64,000 nt of DNA from Amycolatopsis balhimycina FH 1894 (GCF_000384295.1 NZ_KB913037.1:3458649-3522648); one strand, 5' to 3'. Positions 1 through 8,119 are shown, numbered from the stretch's first letter. Made by a program: numbers and translations. The notes: generated from the sequence alone by a model not told the origin.

Positions 1-1365
1 GACTGCGGCGCGGTGACCGTGCCGATCGACTGGGCGCACCCGGACCGCGGCACCACGACCGTCGCGCTCGCCCGGCGCAAGGCCACGGACCCGCAAGCCA
101 GGATCGGCTCGATCCTGATGGACCCGGGCGGCCCCGGCGGATCGGGCGTGGACGAGGTCAAGTACGGCTGGACACTCTCGCCGGAGATCACCAAGCGGTT
201 CGACACCGTCGGCTTCGACCCGCGCGGAGTCGGCGCCAGCACGCAGATCAAGTGCGGGCTCGACGAACTGATCGCCGACCATCCCGTGGTGCCGCGCAAC
301 CAGGCCGAGTTCGAGCAGCTCGCGCAGTACAACCGGAAGCTCGGCGAAAGCTGCGCCCGGCTCACCGGGCCGCTGGCGCGGTTCGGCGACACCAAGAGCG
401 TCGCGCGGGACATGGACGTCATCCGCGCCGCGCTCGGCGACCGGAAGCTGACCTACTACGGCGTCTCCTACGGCACGCTGATGGGCCAGCAGTACGCCGA
501 GCTGTTCCCGGACAAGATCCGCGCGCTCGTGCTGGACAGCAACATGGACCACTCGCAGTTCACCACATGGGGGTTCCTGAACAGCGAAACGCAGTCGGTG
601 CAGGCGGAGTTCGGCGAGTTCGCCGCGTGGTGCGGCCGGACGCCGAGCTGCGCCTTGCACGGACAAGACGTCTCCAAGCTGACGCGCGCCCTCCAGAACA
701 AGGCCGCGCGCGGGGAGCTGAAGGACCCGGAGAGCGGTGAGCCCATCACGCCGCTGGACCTCGCGTCGATCATCCGGGCTCACTTCTACGGCCCGGACTG
801 GGACCTGCTGGCGAAAACGCTCAAGTCGTTCGCGGACGGCACCAAGCCGGCCGCGTCGGCGAAGCTGAAGGACGACATCCCGGTCAACACCGTGTTCCAG
901 AGCGTGTTCTGCGACGACTGGCGTCTGCCGGTGCACAACTTCGCCGAACTCGAGACCTACCGTCGTGCGGCCGCGGCGTTCGCCCCGGACGTCAAAGTCA
1001 GCTCGCTGGGCTGGGCCGCGATCACGGGCTGCATCGGCTGGCCCAGCCAGGCCGACAACCCGCAGCACCCCCTGCGGCTGCACGGTGCGCCGCCGTTGCT
1101 GATGCTGAGCAGCAAGCACGACCCCGCGACGCCGTACGCGTGGTCGCGTGCCGCCGCCCGGCAGAGCGGCAGCACGCTGCTCACCTACGACGGCTGGGGC
1201 CACGGCGCGTACTTCAAGAAAAGCCAGTGCGTGGTCACGGCGACCGACGACTACCTGATCACCGGCAAGCTGCCGGCCGAGGGCACGCACTGCGCCGCGG
1301 TCGAGCCGGGCACGGCACAGGCCCGGGTCGCCGGACCGAAACCGCCTTCGACAACCGGCTTCTGA
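1..1365 (+). CDS. alpha/beta hydrolase with TAP-like C-terminal domain (5' end outside window)
   Basis: Probable exported peptidase or esterase of the tripeptidyl-aminopeptidase-like family. The reading frame is open to base 1, and its first residues fit the family's opening motif (CG-x-VTVPIDW), so the true start and any signal peptide lie outside the window. Visible signatures are the oxyanion motif MDPGGPGGSG, the nucleophile elbow GVSYG (bases about 460-475), an aspartate in SSKHDPATPY and a histidine in GWGHGAY, which complete a Ser-Asp-His triad. Several cysteines suit an extracytoplasmic protein. Peptide or ester substrate cannot be told from sequence. The SGNH hydrolase gene follows after a 72-bp gap. 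Confidence 0.88.
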   Translation, partial: DCGAVTVPIDWAHPDRGTTTVALARRKATDPQARIGSILMDPGGPGGSGVDEVKYGWTLSPEITKRFDTVGFDPRGVGASTQIKCGLDELIADHPVVPRNQAEFEQLAQYNRKLGESCARLTGPLARFGDTKSVARDMDVIRAALGDRKLTYYGVSYGTLMGQQYAELFPDKIRALVLDSNMDHSQFTTWGFLNSETQSVQAEFGEFAAWCGRTPSCALHGQDVSKLTRALQNKAARGELKDPESGEPITPLDLASIIRAHFYGPDWDLLAKTLKSFADGTKPAASAKLKDDIPVNTVFQSVFCDDWRLPVHNFAELETYRRAAAAFAPDVKVSSLGWAAITGCIGWPSQADNPQHPLRLHGAPPLLMLSSKHDPATPYAWSRAAARQSGSTLLTYDGWGHGAYFKKSQCVVTATDDYLITGKLPAEGTHCAAVEPGTAQARVAGPKPPSTTGF

Positions 1366-1437
1366 CGCTTCCGTCGCGTGGCCGGAACGAGCAGAATCGG
1401 TTCCGGCCACGCGACGCTGCGGGGAAGGGAGCCGGAC

Positions 1438-2301
1438 ATGGGGTTCAGGGGCAGGACTTTCCACCGGATCCTGATCGGAGCGGCGGTCGTCCTCGCGCTG
1501 GCTTCGCTGACGACGGCGCCGGCCGAAGCCAGGATCGGCCACGGCGGGTACCTCGCCCTCGGTGATTCGGTGGCGTTCGGTTACCGGCCGGGCGCCGTCA
1601 CCCCGCCCGCGGACTACCTGAACCCAGCCAACTTCCGCGGATACGCGGAGAAATACGCGTCCCTACGCGGGCTTCGGCTGGCGAACGCGTCCTGCCCCGG
1701 CGAAACGACGGCGAGCATGCTGACCCCGGGCGCGCAGAGCAACGGCTGCGAGAACTCCCTCGGTTCCCCGGCCGGCTACCGAACGTTGTTCCCGCTGCAC
1801 GTCAGCTATCCGGGAACCCAGGTCGAGTACGCGGTGCGGTACCTGCGAACCCACCCGGACACCCGGCTGGTGACGCTGACCATCGGTGCCAACGACCTGT
1901 TCCTCTGCCAGGACACCACGCCGGACCACTGCACGAGCTCGTTGCCGGCCGCGCTCGACCAGGTGAGCCGGAACCTCGCGACGATCCTCGGGGCGGTGCG
2001 CGCCCACTACCGCGGCGACCTGGCGCTGGTGTCGTACTACTCGCTCGACTACCGCGATCCGGCTCAGGTCGCGCGGGTGAAGGCCACGGACGCGGCTTTG
2101 GCTCAGGTGACACGTCGTTACCACGGATTTGTCGCCGACGGATTCACGGCGTTTCGATGGGCTTCCCTGCGTGCCGGTGGGGATCCTTGCGCCGCCGGGT
2201 TGTTGATTTCGCTGCCGAGTGGAGGTTGCGATGTTCATCCCACCGCTGCCGGCCACTGGGCTTTGACTACCGCTCTTGCCGTGGCTGTTGCTCGTCATTG
2301 A
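1438..2301 (+). CDS. secreted SGNH/GDSL-family hydrolase
   Basis: Serine esterase or lipase of the SGNH fold, probably secreted. The start at 1438 has a good ribosome site (AAGGGAG) and gives an N-terminal signal: basic residues, then a hydrophobic stretch to about residue 28 ending in AEA. Block I is LGDSVAF with the catalytic serine at about residue 44; block III is TIGAND; block V is DVHPTAAGH carrying the Asp/His. Four or more cysteines in the mature part suggest disulfides. An upstream in-frame GTG at 1378 is less likely because it would put 20 residues before the signal. Length of 287 aa is usual for actinobacterial secreted SGNH lipases. Confidence 0.85.
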   Translation: MGFRGRTFHRILIGAAVVLALASLTTAPAEARIGHGGYLALGDSVAFGYRPGAVTPPADYLNPANFRGYAEKYASLRGLRLANASCPGETTASMLTPGAQSNGCENSLGSPAGYRTLFPLHVSYPGTQVEYAVRYLRTHPDTRLVTLTIGANDLFLCQDTTPDHCTSSLPAALDQVSRNLATILGAVRAHYRGDLALVSYYSLDYRDPAQVARVKATDAALAQVTRRYHGFVADGFTAFRWASLRAGGDPCAAGLLISLPSGGCDVHPTAAGHWALTTALAVAVARH

Positions 2302-2347
2302 TTTCGCCGGACCTCGGAACGGCAAACCGGCGCCTGGGCAAAAAGCA

Positions 2348-2572
2348 CTACCGCGGCCGGCGCCGCCAGAGGCCGGTGACCACCGCCAGTGCGCGAGCGC
2401 CCGGGGACGGCGCCCGGACCGCCGGCTCCGGGCCGATCCTGCGTCGCATCCGGTAGGCGAGTTCCAGCACTTCGAGGTCTTCGGGGCGGCGCCTGCCGTG
2501 GACATCCGGCCGGAGCATCAGCTCCCCCACCGTGACTGGCCTGCCATTGGCACGGTGCGCCGTGCGCGCCAT
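2348..2572 (-). CDS. small protein with N-terminal VTV-x-x-L motif
   Basis: Unrecognised 74-residue basic protein. The ATG at 2572 has a GGAGG ribosome site seven bases upstream, which supports it as a real gene. Near its N terminus it carries PVTVGELMLR, which matches QVTVADLLVR in the membrane protein encoded at 3806-3120, in the same position and orientation with one GNAT gene between them. The rest is rich in Arg, Ala and Pro, with no membrane segment. I infer that the two proteins share a short docking or regulatory motif. Function unknown. Confidence 0.5.
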   Translation of the reverse strand: MARTAHRANGRPVTVGELMLRPDVHGRRRPEDLEVLELAYRMRRRIGPEPAVRAPSPGARALAVVTGLWRRRPR

Positions 2573-2664
2573 CGGGAACCTCCGCTTGATTTGCCGACCG
2601 GGACCCCGATCATATGAATCAGATTCGGGTTCGTCACCTTACTGGCGAGTTCTGTCCGGTGCGT

Positions 2665-2676
2665 TAGCCTCGCGAC
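2665..2676 (+). promoter_or_regulatory. -10 element of a probable leaderless promoter
   Basis: TAGCCT (2665-2670) lies six bases before the ATG at 2677, and no Shine-Dalgarno sequence is present. This places transcription start at or next to the start codon. Confidence 0.5.
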
Positions 2677-3117
2677 ATGATCATTACTGGGGATCTCACC
2701 ATCGACGACCGCTCGACCTGGGAAAACCTGTTCGCCGGCTACAACACCTTCTACGGCAGGACACTCGCGCCGCAGTGGGTGGACAGAGCCTGGCGGGAAT
2801 TCGCGAGCGGCGAGCGGATGCACGCACTGGGCGCGCGGCTCGACGGCGAACTCGTCGGCATCGTCCACTTCCTCACCCACGTCAGCACCACTTCGGCCGA
2901 CGTCTGTTACCTGCAAGACCTCTTCACCGACACGAAAGCCCGGGGACGCGGGGTCGGCCGGGCCCTCATCGAAGCCGTCGCCGAGTGGGCGCGGGCTCGG
3001 GGGTGCGCCCGTGTCTATTGGCACACGCAGGCTTCCAACACCGCCGCCCGGCGGCTCTACGACCAGGTCGCGCTCGACAAGCGGTTCATGCAGTACCAGA
3101 TTCCGCTCGGCTCGTAA
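2677..3117 (+). CDS. GNAT family N-acetyltransferase
   Basis: Acetyl-CoA-dependent N-acetyltransferase of 146 aa, single domain, cytoplasmic. Motif A is clear: LQDLFTDTKARGRGVGRAL, with the RGRGVG pyrophosphate-binding loop, followed by motif B around the N-T-A-A-R-R-L-Y segment typical of GNATs. Substrate unknown. The gene appears to be translated from a leaderless transcript. It ends two bases before the stop codon of the convergent membrane-protein gene, leaving no room for a separate terminator. Confidence 0.85.
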   Translation: MIITGDLTIDDRSTWENLFAGYNTFYGRTLAPQWVDRAWREFASGERMHALGARLDGELVGIVHFLTHVSTTSADVCYLQDLFTDTKARGRGVGRALIEAVAEWARARGCARVYWHTQASNTAARRLYDQVALDKRFMQYQIPLGS

Positions 3118-3119
3118 CG

Positions 3120-3806
3120 TCAGCGACGGTGCCGGCCCCCACCGCCGCCGCAACCGTGGTGGCCACCGCCGAAGTACCCGCCGGGGCGATGGCCCGCGGA
3201 CGGCGCCTGCCAATCCGGGACCGCCGGGCGGCCGCGCGACCAGAGCGGGACGTCCGGGATCTCGTGGCGCACCGGCGTCACCTGCTGGTGCGGCTTCGGT
3301 TTCGCCAACTCCGGCACCTTCGTCTTGCCGACGACCTTCACCGCTCGCGCCAGCTTCCCGCGGTGCACGACCGGGTTGACGGAATCCGGTTCCGGCTCGA
3401 CGGCTGCCGGAGAAATTCCCTCTGATTCCCCGGTCGGTGCTACGGAATCCGGATTCGGTTGAACCGGTGGCCGCACGCCGCGCGACGGCGGCGGCAACGG
3501 CACCAGCGCGACCGCCGGGGGTTCCAGGCCGACCGGCGGCCAGGCCGCGCCCGCGCTCCGCTCGACCGGCATCGACACCGCCGCGCTGACCCCGCCGGTC
3601 AACGCCAGCGCCCCGGCGACCACCGAGAACACCCGCAGCCGCGCCAGCGAACGCAGTACCTGCGGTTTCTCACGATGACGCGCCCGCGGCAGCACGACTG
3701 TGTCGTCGTCGCGATAACGGTCGCGCGCCGCGTCGGACCGGACCAGCAAGTCGGCGACAGTGACCTGCCCACGGACCCGCTCTCGGCGCGGAGCCTTGCG
3801 TGCCAT
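3120..3806 (-). CDS. single-pass membrane protein with N-terminal VTVADLL motif and Gly/His-rich tail
   Basis: Uncharacterised 228-residue protein. The ATG at 3806 is chosen because GGAGGG lies five bases upstream; longer in-frame starts lack a ribosome site. Order: basic N terminus with RGQVTVADLLVR (residues about 14-25), a cytoplasmic linker, one membrane helix (VFSVVAGALALTGGVSAAV), then a proline-rich outer region and a C-terminal stretch of glycine, histidine and arginine. Short VTVADLL-like motifs ahead of a single membrane helix occur in other Pseudonocardiaceae envelope proteins as far as I recall. The Gly/His tail could bind metal or polymer, but nothing proves it. Confidence 0.65.
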   Translation of the reverse strand: MARKAPRRERVRGQVTVADLLVRSDAARDRYRDDDTVVLPRARHREKPQVLRSLARLRVFSVVAGALALTGGVSAAVSMPVERSAGAAWPPVGLEPPAVALVPLPPPSRGVRPPVQPNPDSVAPTGESEGISPAAVEPEPDSVNPVVHRGKLARAVKVVGKTKVPELAKPKPHQQVTPVRHEIPDVPLWSRGRPAVPDWQAPSAGHRPGGYFGGGHHGCGGGGGRHRR

Positions 3807-4245
3807 CAAACCCTCCACCATGGGCCGGCCGGACGGCGGCAACGCGTCCGGACGGCCGATCATAGGAATGGTCCAGCGTTCTGTAAAGGCTCGTTCACCC
3901 GCGGTTGAGACCGGCCTGGCGCGCGCGGGGTTCGCGAGCGGCCGGATCCGCGCCGCCGACGGCGAGCGCGTCCGCGGGGAAGGACCGTAGGGAAGGCCCC
4001 GTGGAAGACCCCATGGAAGGCGCGGACAAACTGTCCTCGGCACCCCGTCAAGTTCTGGTGAATCCGACAGATTTCCTACGAAGGTTTTGTGCCATCCAGA
4101 CGAACTTCTCGGTGACGGCCGGTTTTCGCTGTTCCATTCGCCAAAGTTCGGTTCCATCGGATAGCTTGCTCCTACCGGTCAGTACCGGTGGGTGGGGCCG
4201 ATCGGGTGAGGCGATCAGCGAAGATCGAGGGAAGCGGGGACGACC
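3807..4245. other. intergenic region upstream of two divergent genes
   Basis: About 440 bases without a convincing gene. It carries the upstream regions of the membrane protein (left) and the lytic transglycosylase (right). The only structure I see is the small dyad CCGGTCAGTACCGG near 4176-4189. I looked for a ydaO-type c-di-AMP riboswitch, which often precedes such cell-wall hydrolases, and did not find its conserved blocks. Confidence 0.5.
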
Positions 4246-5421
4246 ATGCCGAAGCACCGGCCACGTCGCAAGAGCACGCGATCGGCGGTCCGGCGGACCG
4301 CGGCCGCGCTCGCGGGTGGGGCGCTCGTCGTGCTGCCCACGTTGACGACGGGCCTGCCGACGCCGGTCGTGGTCGCCGACGCCGGCAACGGCAATGTCCT
4401 GCCCGACCGGGCCGCCGCGCCGCTCCAGCAGCCGAACATCGTCATGCCGCCGATCGCCGTCGACGGCAGCCTGCCCCAGCCGCCGCTGCCCGAGCCGCTG
4501 GTCGTGCCGGGCGGGCGCGCCGGCTCGGCGGGCATCTCCGGGCCGCTCGGCATCCCGGCCAGCATGGTCAAGGCGTACCGGAACGCCGCGGACATCCTCG
4601 CCAAGGAACAGCCGAACTGCCACCTCGACTGGGCGCTGATCGCGAGCATCGGCCGGATCGAGTCGAACCACGCGCGCGGCGGGTATGTCAACGCGGCGGG
4701 CGACACGCTCGAGCCGATCCTCGGCCCGGTGCTCAACGGGGCCGGCGCGTTCGCCGCGATCCCGGACACCGACGGCGGCAAGTACGACGGCGACGCCCGG
4801 TGGGACCGCGCGGTCGGCCCGACGCAGTTCATCCCGTCGACGTGGCGCGGCTACGCCTCCGACGGCAACGGCGACGGCGTGTCGAACCCGAACAACATCT
4901 ACGACGAGGCACTGGCCACCGCGCGCTACCTGTGTTCGGGTGGCCTGGACCTCTCGACGGACGCGGGACAGCGCATCGCCGTGCGCCGCTACAACAACTC
5001 GCAGTCCTATGTGGACACCGTGATGGCGTGGGCCGCGGCCTACCGCGGCGGGGTGGCCCAGCTGCCCGACAGCCAGGTGCCGATCGGCGCGCCCGACGCC
5101 CCGGACGCCGCCGCGGCGGGCAGCCCTGCGGCCATCCCGGCGCCGCCCGCGCCCCCGGCACCGCCCGCGCCGCCGGTGACCGCCCTACCGCCGGGCTCGC
5201 TGCCGGCCGGCAGCACCCCGCCGGGGACGACCCCGCCGTCCACCAAGCCGACGCCGACCAAGCCGACCCCCACCACGGACCCGGCCACCCCGCCGTCGAC
5301 GCCCACCACCCCGCCGACGACGACCTCGACCACCACCACCACGCCGAGCACGGCGGCCAACACCCCGGCCGACACCGCGGGCACCCCGACCGAGACGACC
5401 ACCACCAGCCCGGCGGGCTGA
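4246..5421 (+). CDS. secreted lytic murein transglycosylase (MltB/SLT_2 type)
   Basis: Cleaves the glycan strand of peptidoglycan with formation of 1,6-anhydro-muramyl ends. The 391-aa product has a twin-basic N terminus and hydrophobic signal (residues 15-45), a Pro-rich linker, a catalytic domain (about 105-275) and a low-complexity Pro/Thr tail of about 100 residues suited to crossing or binding the cell wall. The catalytic Glu is at about residue 139 in IGRIESNHARGG; downstream are the family blocks GPTQFIPSTW and YDEALATARYLC and the closing RRYNNS. GGGGA precedes the ATG. A small Cys/His protein follows after five bases, implying one transcript. Confidence 0.87.
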   Translation: MPKHRPRRKSTRSAVRRTAAALAGGALVVLPTLTTGLPTPVVVADAGNGNVLPDRAAAPLQQPNIVMPPIAVDGSLPQPPLPEPLVVPGGRAGSAGISGPLGIPASMVKAYRNAADILAKEQPNCHLDWALIASIGRIESNHARGGYVNAAGDTLEPILGPVLNGAGAFAAIPDTDGGKYDGDARWDRAVGPTQFIPSTWRGYASDGNGDGVSNPNNIYDEALATARYLCSGGLDLSTDAGQRIAVRRYNNSQSYVDTVMAWAAAYRGGVAQLPDSQVPIGAPDAPDAAAAGSPAAIPAPPAPPAPPAPPVTALPPGSLPAGSTPPGTTPPSTKPTPTKPTPTTDPATPPSTPTTPPTTTSTTTTTPSTAANTPADTAGTPTETTTTSPAG

Positions 5422-5426
5422 GCGCG

Positions 5427-5681
5427 GTGGAGCCGTTCCTGGTGCACATCCGCTGCGACACCGACGGCTACACCCATGCCGTCACCGAGGAGGAGTTCGC
5501 GGCGGGGCGGCACGACGGGCGGTTCCGGGCGGTGTGCGGGCACGTCGTGCTGGCGGCACCGATGATCGAGGCGCCCGGCCGGTTCGACCCGGTGTGCCGC
5601 GACATCCTGCGCGGGGACGGCGAACCACCCGCGGTGCCCCGGCAGGAGCGGCGCCGGTCGCGGTGGCGCAGCCGCCGCTAG
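5427..5681 (+). CDS. small Cys/His protein, function unknown
   Basis: 84-residue protein starting with GTG five bases after the transglycosylase stop, so probably co-transcribed. It begins MEPFLVHIRCDTDGY and contains Cys10, the pair CGH near residues 37-39 and a further Cys near residue 57, a spacing that could bind a metal ion. It ends in a basic, Arg-rich tail. I recall similar short proteins in Pseudonocardiaceae opening with a V-H-I/V-R-C-D-x-D-G-Y block, but know no function. Confidence 0.55.
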   Translation: MEPFLVHIRCDTDGYTHAVTEEEFAAGRHDGRFRAVCGHVVLAAPMIEAPGRFDPVCRDILRGDGEPPAVPRQERRRSRWRSRR

Positions 5682-5728
5682 TGTCGCGCGTCCGAGCTTC
5701 GTTGACCGCGCGGCGGCGAGGGCGAACG

Positions 5729-5780
5729 TCCTGAATGACTCATTCAGGTCTTCGGAGGTCCTGAATGAGTCATTCAAGAC
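5729..5780. repeat. large inverted repeat built from near-palindromic arms; probable bidirectional terminator
   Basis: Left arm 5729-5748 (GTCCTGAATGACTCATTCAG) pairs with right arm 5761-5780 with one mismatch, around a 12-base loop. Each arm is itself almost palindromic around TGAATGAnTCATTCA. It lies between two convergent genes and belongs to the hairpin family discussed in the findings. Confidence 0.75.
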
Positions 5781-5829
5781 CTTTGGCCCGGGCGATCGAG
5801 CCTTGCCGGGGTGGGCGAGCGCTCTGGCT

Positions 5830-6600
5830 CTAGCGGACCAGGGCCTCGATGCCGTCGAGCATCCGGTCGAGGCCGAACGCGTACGCCGTGTCGCCCTGGG
5901 CCTTGGCGCTCTGGTCGAACCCGCCGCCGAGCCAGATCCGGTTCATCGACGGGTGCGCGTCGACCACGAAGTAGTTCTCCCAGAACGAAGACCGCTGGTG
6001 CCACCAGGCCTCGGTCGACTGACCGGTGCTGCGTTCGAGCCGCGCGTCCTCCGCGCCGAGCGCCGCGTTCGCGTCGACGTACGTGCCGATCCCGCTGGCC
6101 GCCGCGACCGCCTGCCGCGGCGACAGTCCCAGACCATCCATAATGGACAGCAGGTACTCCTGCCCGGCCAGCTGACCGGGCCCGAGCGGCGGCCGGACTC
6201 GCGACACCTCGCACAGCCACGGGTGCCCGCGGTAGGCCTGCCACGTCCGTTCGGCGTACAGCGCGACCTGCTCGCGCCAGTCGCCGGGACGCGGCTCGCC
6301 CGGCCCGGGCAGCCGCCGCTCGACGAGCACGTCGTCGACCATCAGGTCCACCAGCTCGGCCTTGCCGGGCACGTAGGTGTAGAGCGTCATCGTGCCGGCG
6401 CCGAGCTCCTTGGCGACGCGGTGCATCGACGCGGCGGCGAGCCCGTCGGCGTCCGCGACCGCGATCGCGGCGGCGACGATCCGCTCGATCGTCAGCGTCG
6501 GGCGACGGCCCCTGGTCGGTTCGGGGGCACCGCCGCGGGCCCGCCAGAGCAGCGCGAGCGTGCGGTCGACGTCCTCGGCACCAGTGCGTTCGACGGTCAT
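5830..6600 (-). CDS. TetR/AcrR family transcriptional regulator
   Basis: 256-residue ligand-responsive repressor. The N-terminal helix-turn-helix runs from about residue 38 (RIVAAAIAVADADGLAAAS) to the recognition part MTLYTYVPGKAELVDLM, which is a standard TetR block. The C-terminal half (WREQVALYAERTWQAYRGHP onward) resembles the TetR_C_1 ligand domain of tetracycline-type regulators. GGGGAGC precedes the ATG at 6600. The divergent neighbour starts 60 bases away and encodes a DUF1992 protein, so the regulator probably controls itself and possibly that gene. The ligand cannot be predicted. Confidence 0.87.
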   Translation of the reverse strand: MTVERTGAEDVDRTLALLWRARGGAPEPTRGRRPTLTIERIVAAAIAVADADGLAAASMHRVAKELGAGTMTLYTYVPGKAELVDLMVDDVLVERRLPGPGEPRPGDWREQVALYAERTWQAYRGHPWLCEVSRVRPPLGPGQLAGQEYLLSIMDGLGLSPRQAVAAASGIGTYVDANAALGAEDARLERSTGQSTEAWWHQRSSFWENYFVVDAHPSMNRIWLGGGFDQSAKAQGDTAYAFGLDRMLDGIEALVR

Positions 6601-6660
6601 GCGCTCCCCTCGCTCCTCGCTCGGAGATTACCCTGGAAGCGGACACAGGGGGTGTGACAG

Positions 6661-7074
6661 ATGACGCGACGCAAACCACCCAAGGTCTCTTTCCGCTGGT
6701 GGGTGGACCGCCAGCTCGCCGAAGCCCGCGAACGCGGCGAGTTCGACGACCTGCCGGGCACCGGGAAGCCGCTGCCGAAACCCACCGGCAACGACGCGGC
6801 CACCGACTGGGTGCTCCGCGAGGTCAGGAGGGGCGGGCACGACACGAAGGCGTTGCTGCCGCCGGCCCTCGCGCTCAAGCGCGAAGTCCAGGACCTGCCG
6901 GAGACCCTCGCGGCGGAACGCACCGAACAGCGCGTGCGGGAGCTCGTCGAGGACCTCAACCGGCGGATCCGCCAGGCCTACCTCAACCACCACACCGGCC
7001 CGCCGCTCACGGTGGCGCTGGTGGACGTCGAGGAGGCCGTGACGGATTGGCGGCGCTTACGAGCCGCGTCGTAA
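6661..7074 (+). CDS. DUF1992 (DnaJ-homologue C28 conserved domain) protein
   Basis: 137-residue cytoplasmic protein of the DUF1992 family. The family hallmark is near the N terminus: ARERGEFDDLPGTGKPLPKP, followed by a helical region ending in WRRL. The domain also occurs in eukaryotic DNAJC28, but no J domain is present and no molecular activity is established in bacteria. Its last 18 bases overlap the 3' end of the convergent YidC-like gene. Confidence 0.8.
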   Translation: MTRRKPPKVSFRWWVDRQLAEARERGEFDDLPGTGKPLPKPTGNDAATDWVLREVRRGGHDTKALLPPALALKREVQDLPETLAAERTEQRVRELVEDLNRRIRQAYLNHHTGPPLTVALVDVEEAVTDWRRLRAAS

Positions 7075-7713
7075 CAACGCCCGCTCCGCCGTGCTCCACG
7101 CGGTCGTGGTGAGCAGGTAGATGCCGGCGGCCTGCGGCAGGACGAGCGTCGCGAGCACACTGCCGTAGGGCAGCAGCCGCAGCAGCTTCCCACCGGGAAC
7201 GGCCGCGGTGGCGTCGCGGTGACGGTCCTGCCACCGCACGGAGAACCACGCGACGACGGCGAGCCCGGCCGCGACGACGAACACCAGCGGGCTGCCGGCC
7301 AGGCCGTGTGCGCCCAGCGGCGTCCCGAACAGGGTCGCGCCGAGCAGCGAGTTCGGCTCGCCGCCGATCGTGGCCGTCGTGAACAGCCGGTACATGACCG
7401 TGAAGAACGGCAGCTGCAGCAGCAGGGGCAGGCAGCCGGCGAACAGCGAGGTCCCGGACTCCTGCTGCAGCTTCGTCACCTCCGCGGCCAGCCGGTCCCG
7501 ATCGCCACCGTGCTTCTCCCGCAGGGCCCCGATTTCCGGCATCAGGGCAGCCCGGGCACGTTCGCCGCGGACCGCCGACCGGGCGAGCGGGTGCAGCAGC
7601 AGCCGCACGCCGAGGGTGAAGACGACGATGGCCAGCGCCGTCGAGAGCGGGCCGGTGAGCGCTTGGATCAGGTGGTACGCGCCTTCGACGGGCACGTCGA
7701 GAAAGCCGAACAT
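7057..7713 (-). CDS. YidC/Oxa1-type membrane insertase paralogue
   Basis: Membrane insertase of the YidC/Oxa1/Alb3 family, 218 aa, helping proteins enter or fold in the cytoplasmic membrane. It has an opening periplasmic/helix segment, membrane helices around residues 20-45, 80-105 (LFAGCLPLLLQLPFFTVMY, the most conserved part), 130-150 and 170-205, and the cytoplasmic coiled coil between helices 1 and 2. It lacks the extended tail of the primary actinobacterial YidC normally found beside rpmH/rnpA, so this is probably an accessory copy. ATG 7713 is preferred over GTG 7722 because GGAG sits eight bases before it. The DUF6412-like gene lies just upstream. Confidence 0.82.
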   Translation of the reverse strand: MFGFLDVPVEGAYHLIQALTGPLSTALAIVVFTLGVRLLLHPLARSAVRGERARAALMPEIGALREKHGGDRDRLAAEVTKLQQESGTSLFAGCLPLLLQLPFFTVMYRLFTTATIGGEPNSLLGATLFGTPLGAHGLAGSPLVFVVAAGLAVVAWFSVRWQDRHRDATAAVPGGKLLRLLPYGSVLATLVLPQAAGIYLLTTTAWSTAERALLRRGS

Positions 7714-7776
7714 GGGCAGCACTCCGCATGAGTGGAAGGGGTGAGGGTGAGCGGAATGGCTGCGTCGAAGCGGTTC

Positions 7777-8049
7777 CTACGCAGCCGTGCTGCGGGAACC
7801 GGGTGCTCGTGGGCGGCTTCGGCCCGGCCTGCCCGGGTCGCGGAGCCGGATCGACTCGGCGCGCCGGGCCCGGCGGCGCAACGCCGTGGCGCGGCTGCGC
7901 ACCGGCGCCGACCAGAGCGCGAGCTCGGCGCGCTGGGTGCTGCCGACGAGCAGTACGACCAAGAGGCTCGCGGCGGCGAGGGAAGCGAAGGCGACCAGCG
8001 CGGTCGGGCTGGCCAGCACGGGGAACGCCAGCTCGAGCAACGTGTGCAC
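7777..8049 (-). CDS. small membrane protein, DUF6412-like
   Basis: 90-residue protein with one or two hydrophobic segments (about residues 5-36) and an Arg-rich, Pro-rich cytoplasmic tail. GTG start at 8049 with a G-rich ribosome site. Small proteins of this shape commonly precede an accessory yidC gene in actinomycetes (the DUF6412 family, as far as I recall); here the yidC paralogue follows 63 bases downstream, suggesting one operon. No activity is known. Confidence 0.55.
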   Translation of the reverse strand: MHTLLELAFPVLASPTALVAFASLAAASLLVVLLVGSTQRAELALWSAPVRSRATALRRRARRAESIRLRDPGRPGRSRPRAPGSRSTAA

Positions 8050-8089
8050 GGCGCCCCCCTTCCTTCCACCACCAGAGTAGCGAAAACGC

Positions 8090-8119
8090 TAACAGCCCGA
8101 TGGGCTGTAACCTGGTTCG
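8090..8119 (+). promoter_or_regulatory. hairpin and leaderless -10 between divergent genes
   Basis: ACAGCCC-GAT-GGGCTGT forms a perfect 7-bp hairpin directly overlapping TAACCT (8108-8113), which is six bases before the ATG at 8120. The arrangement fits a leaderless promoter with an operator-like dyad over it. Confidence 0.45.

Noticed and set aside
3990..4245. ydaO-type c-di-AMP riboswitch before the lytic transglycosylase
   Set aside because: Cell-wall hydrolases in actinobacteria often have one, but I could not find its conserved sequence blocks here.
8050..8119. Zur box near the accessory yidC operon
   Set aside because: The dyads there (TAGCG-AAAA-CGCTA and ACAGCCC-GAT-GGGCTGT) do not resemble the AT-rich Zur consensus.
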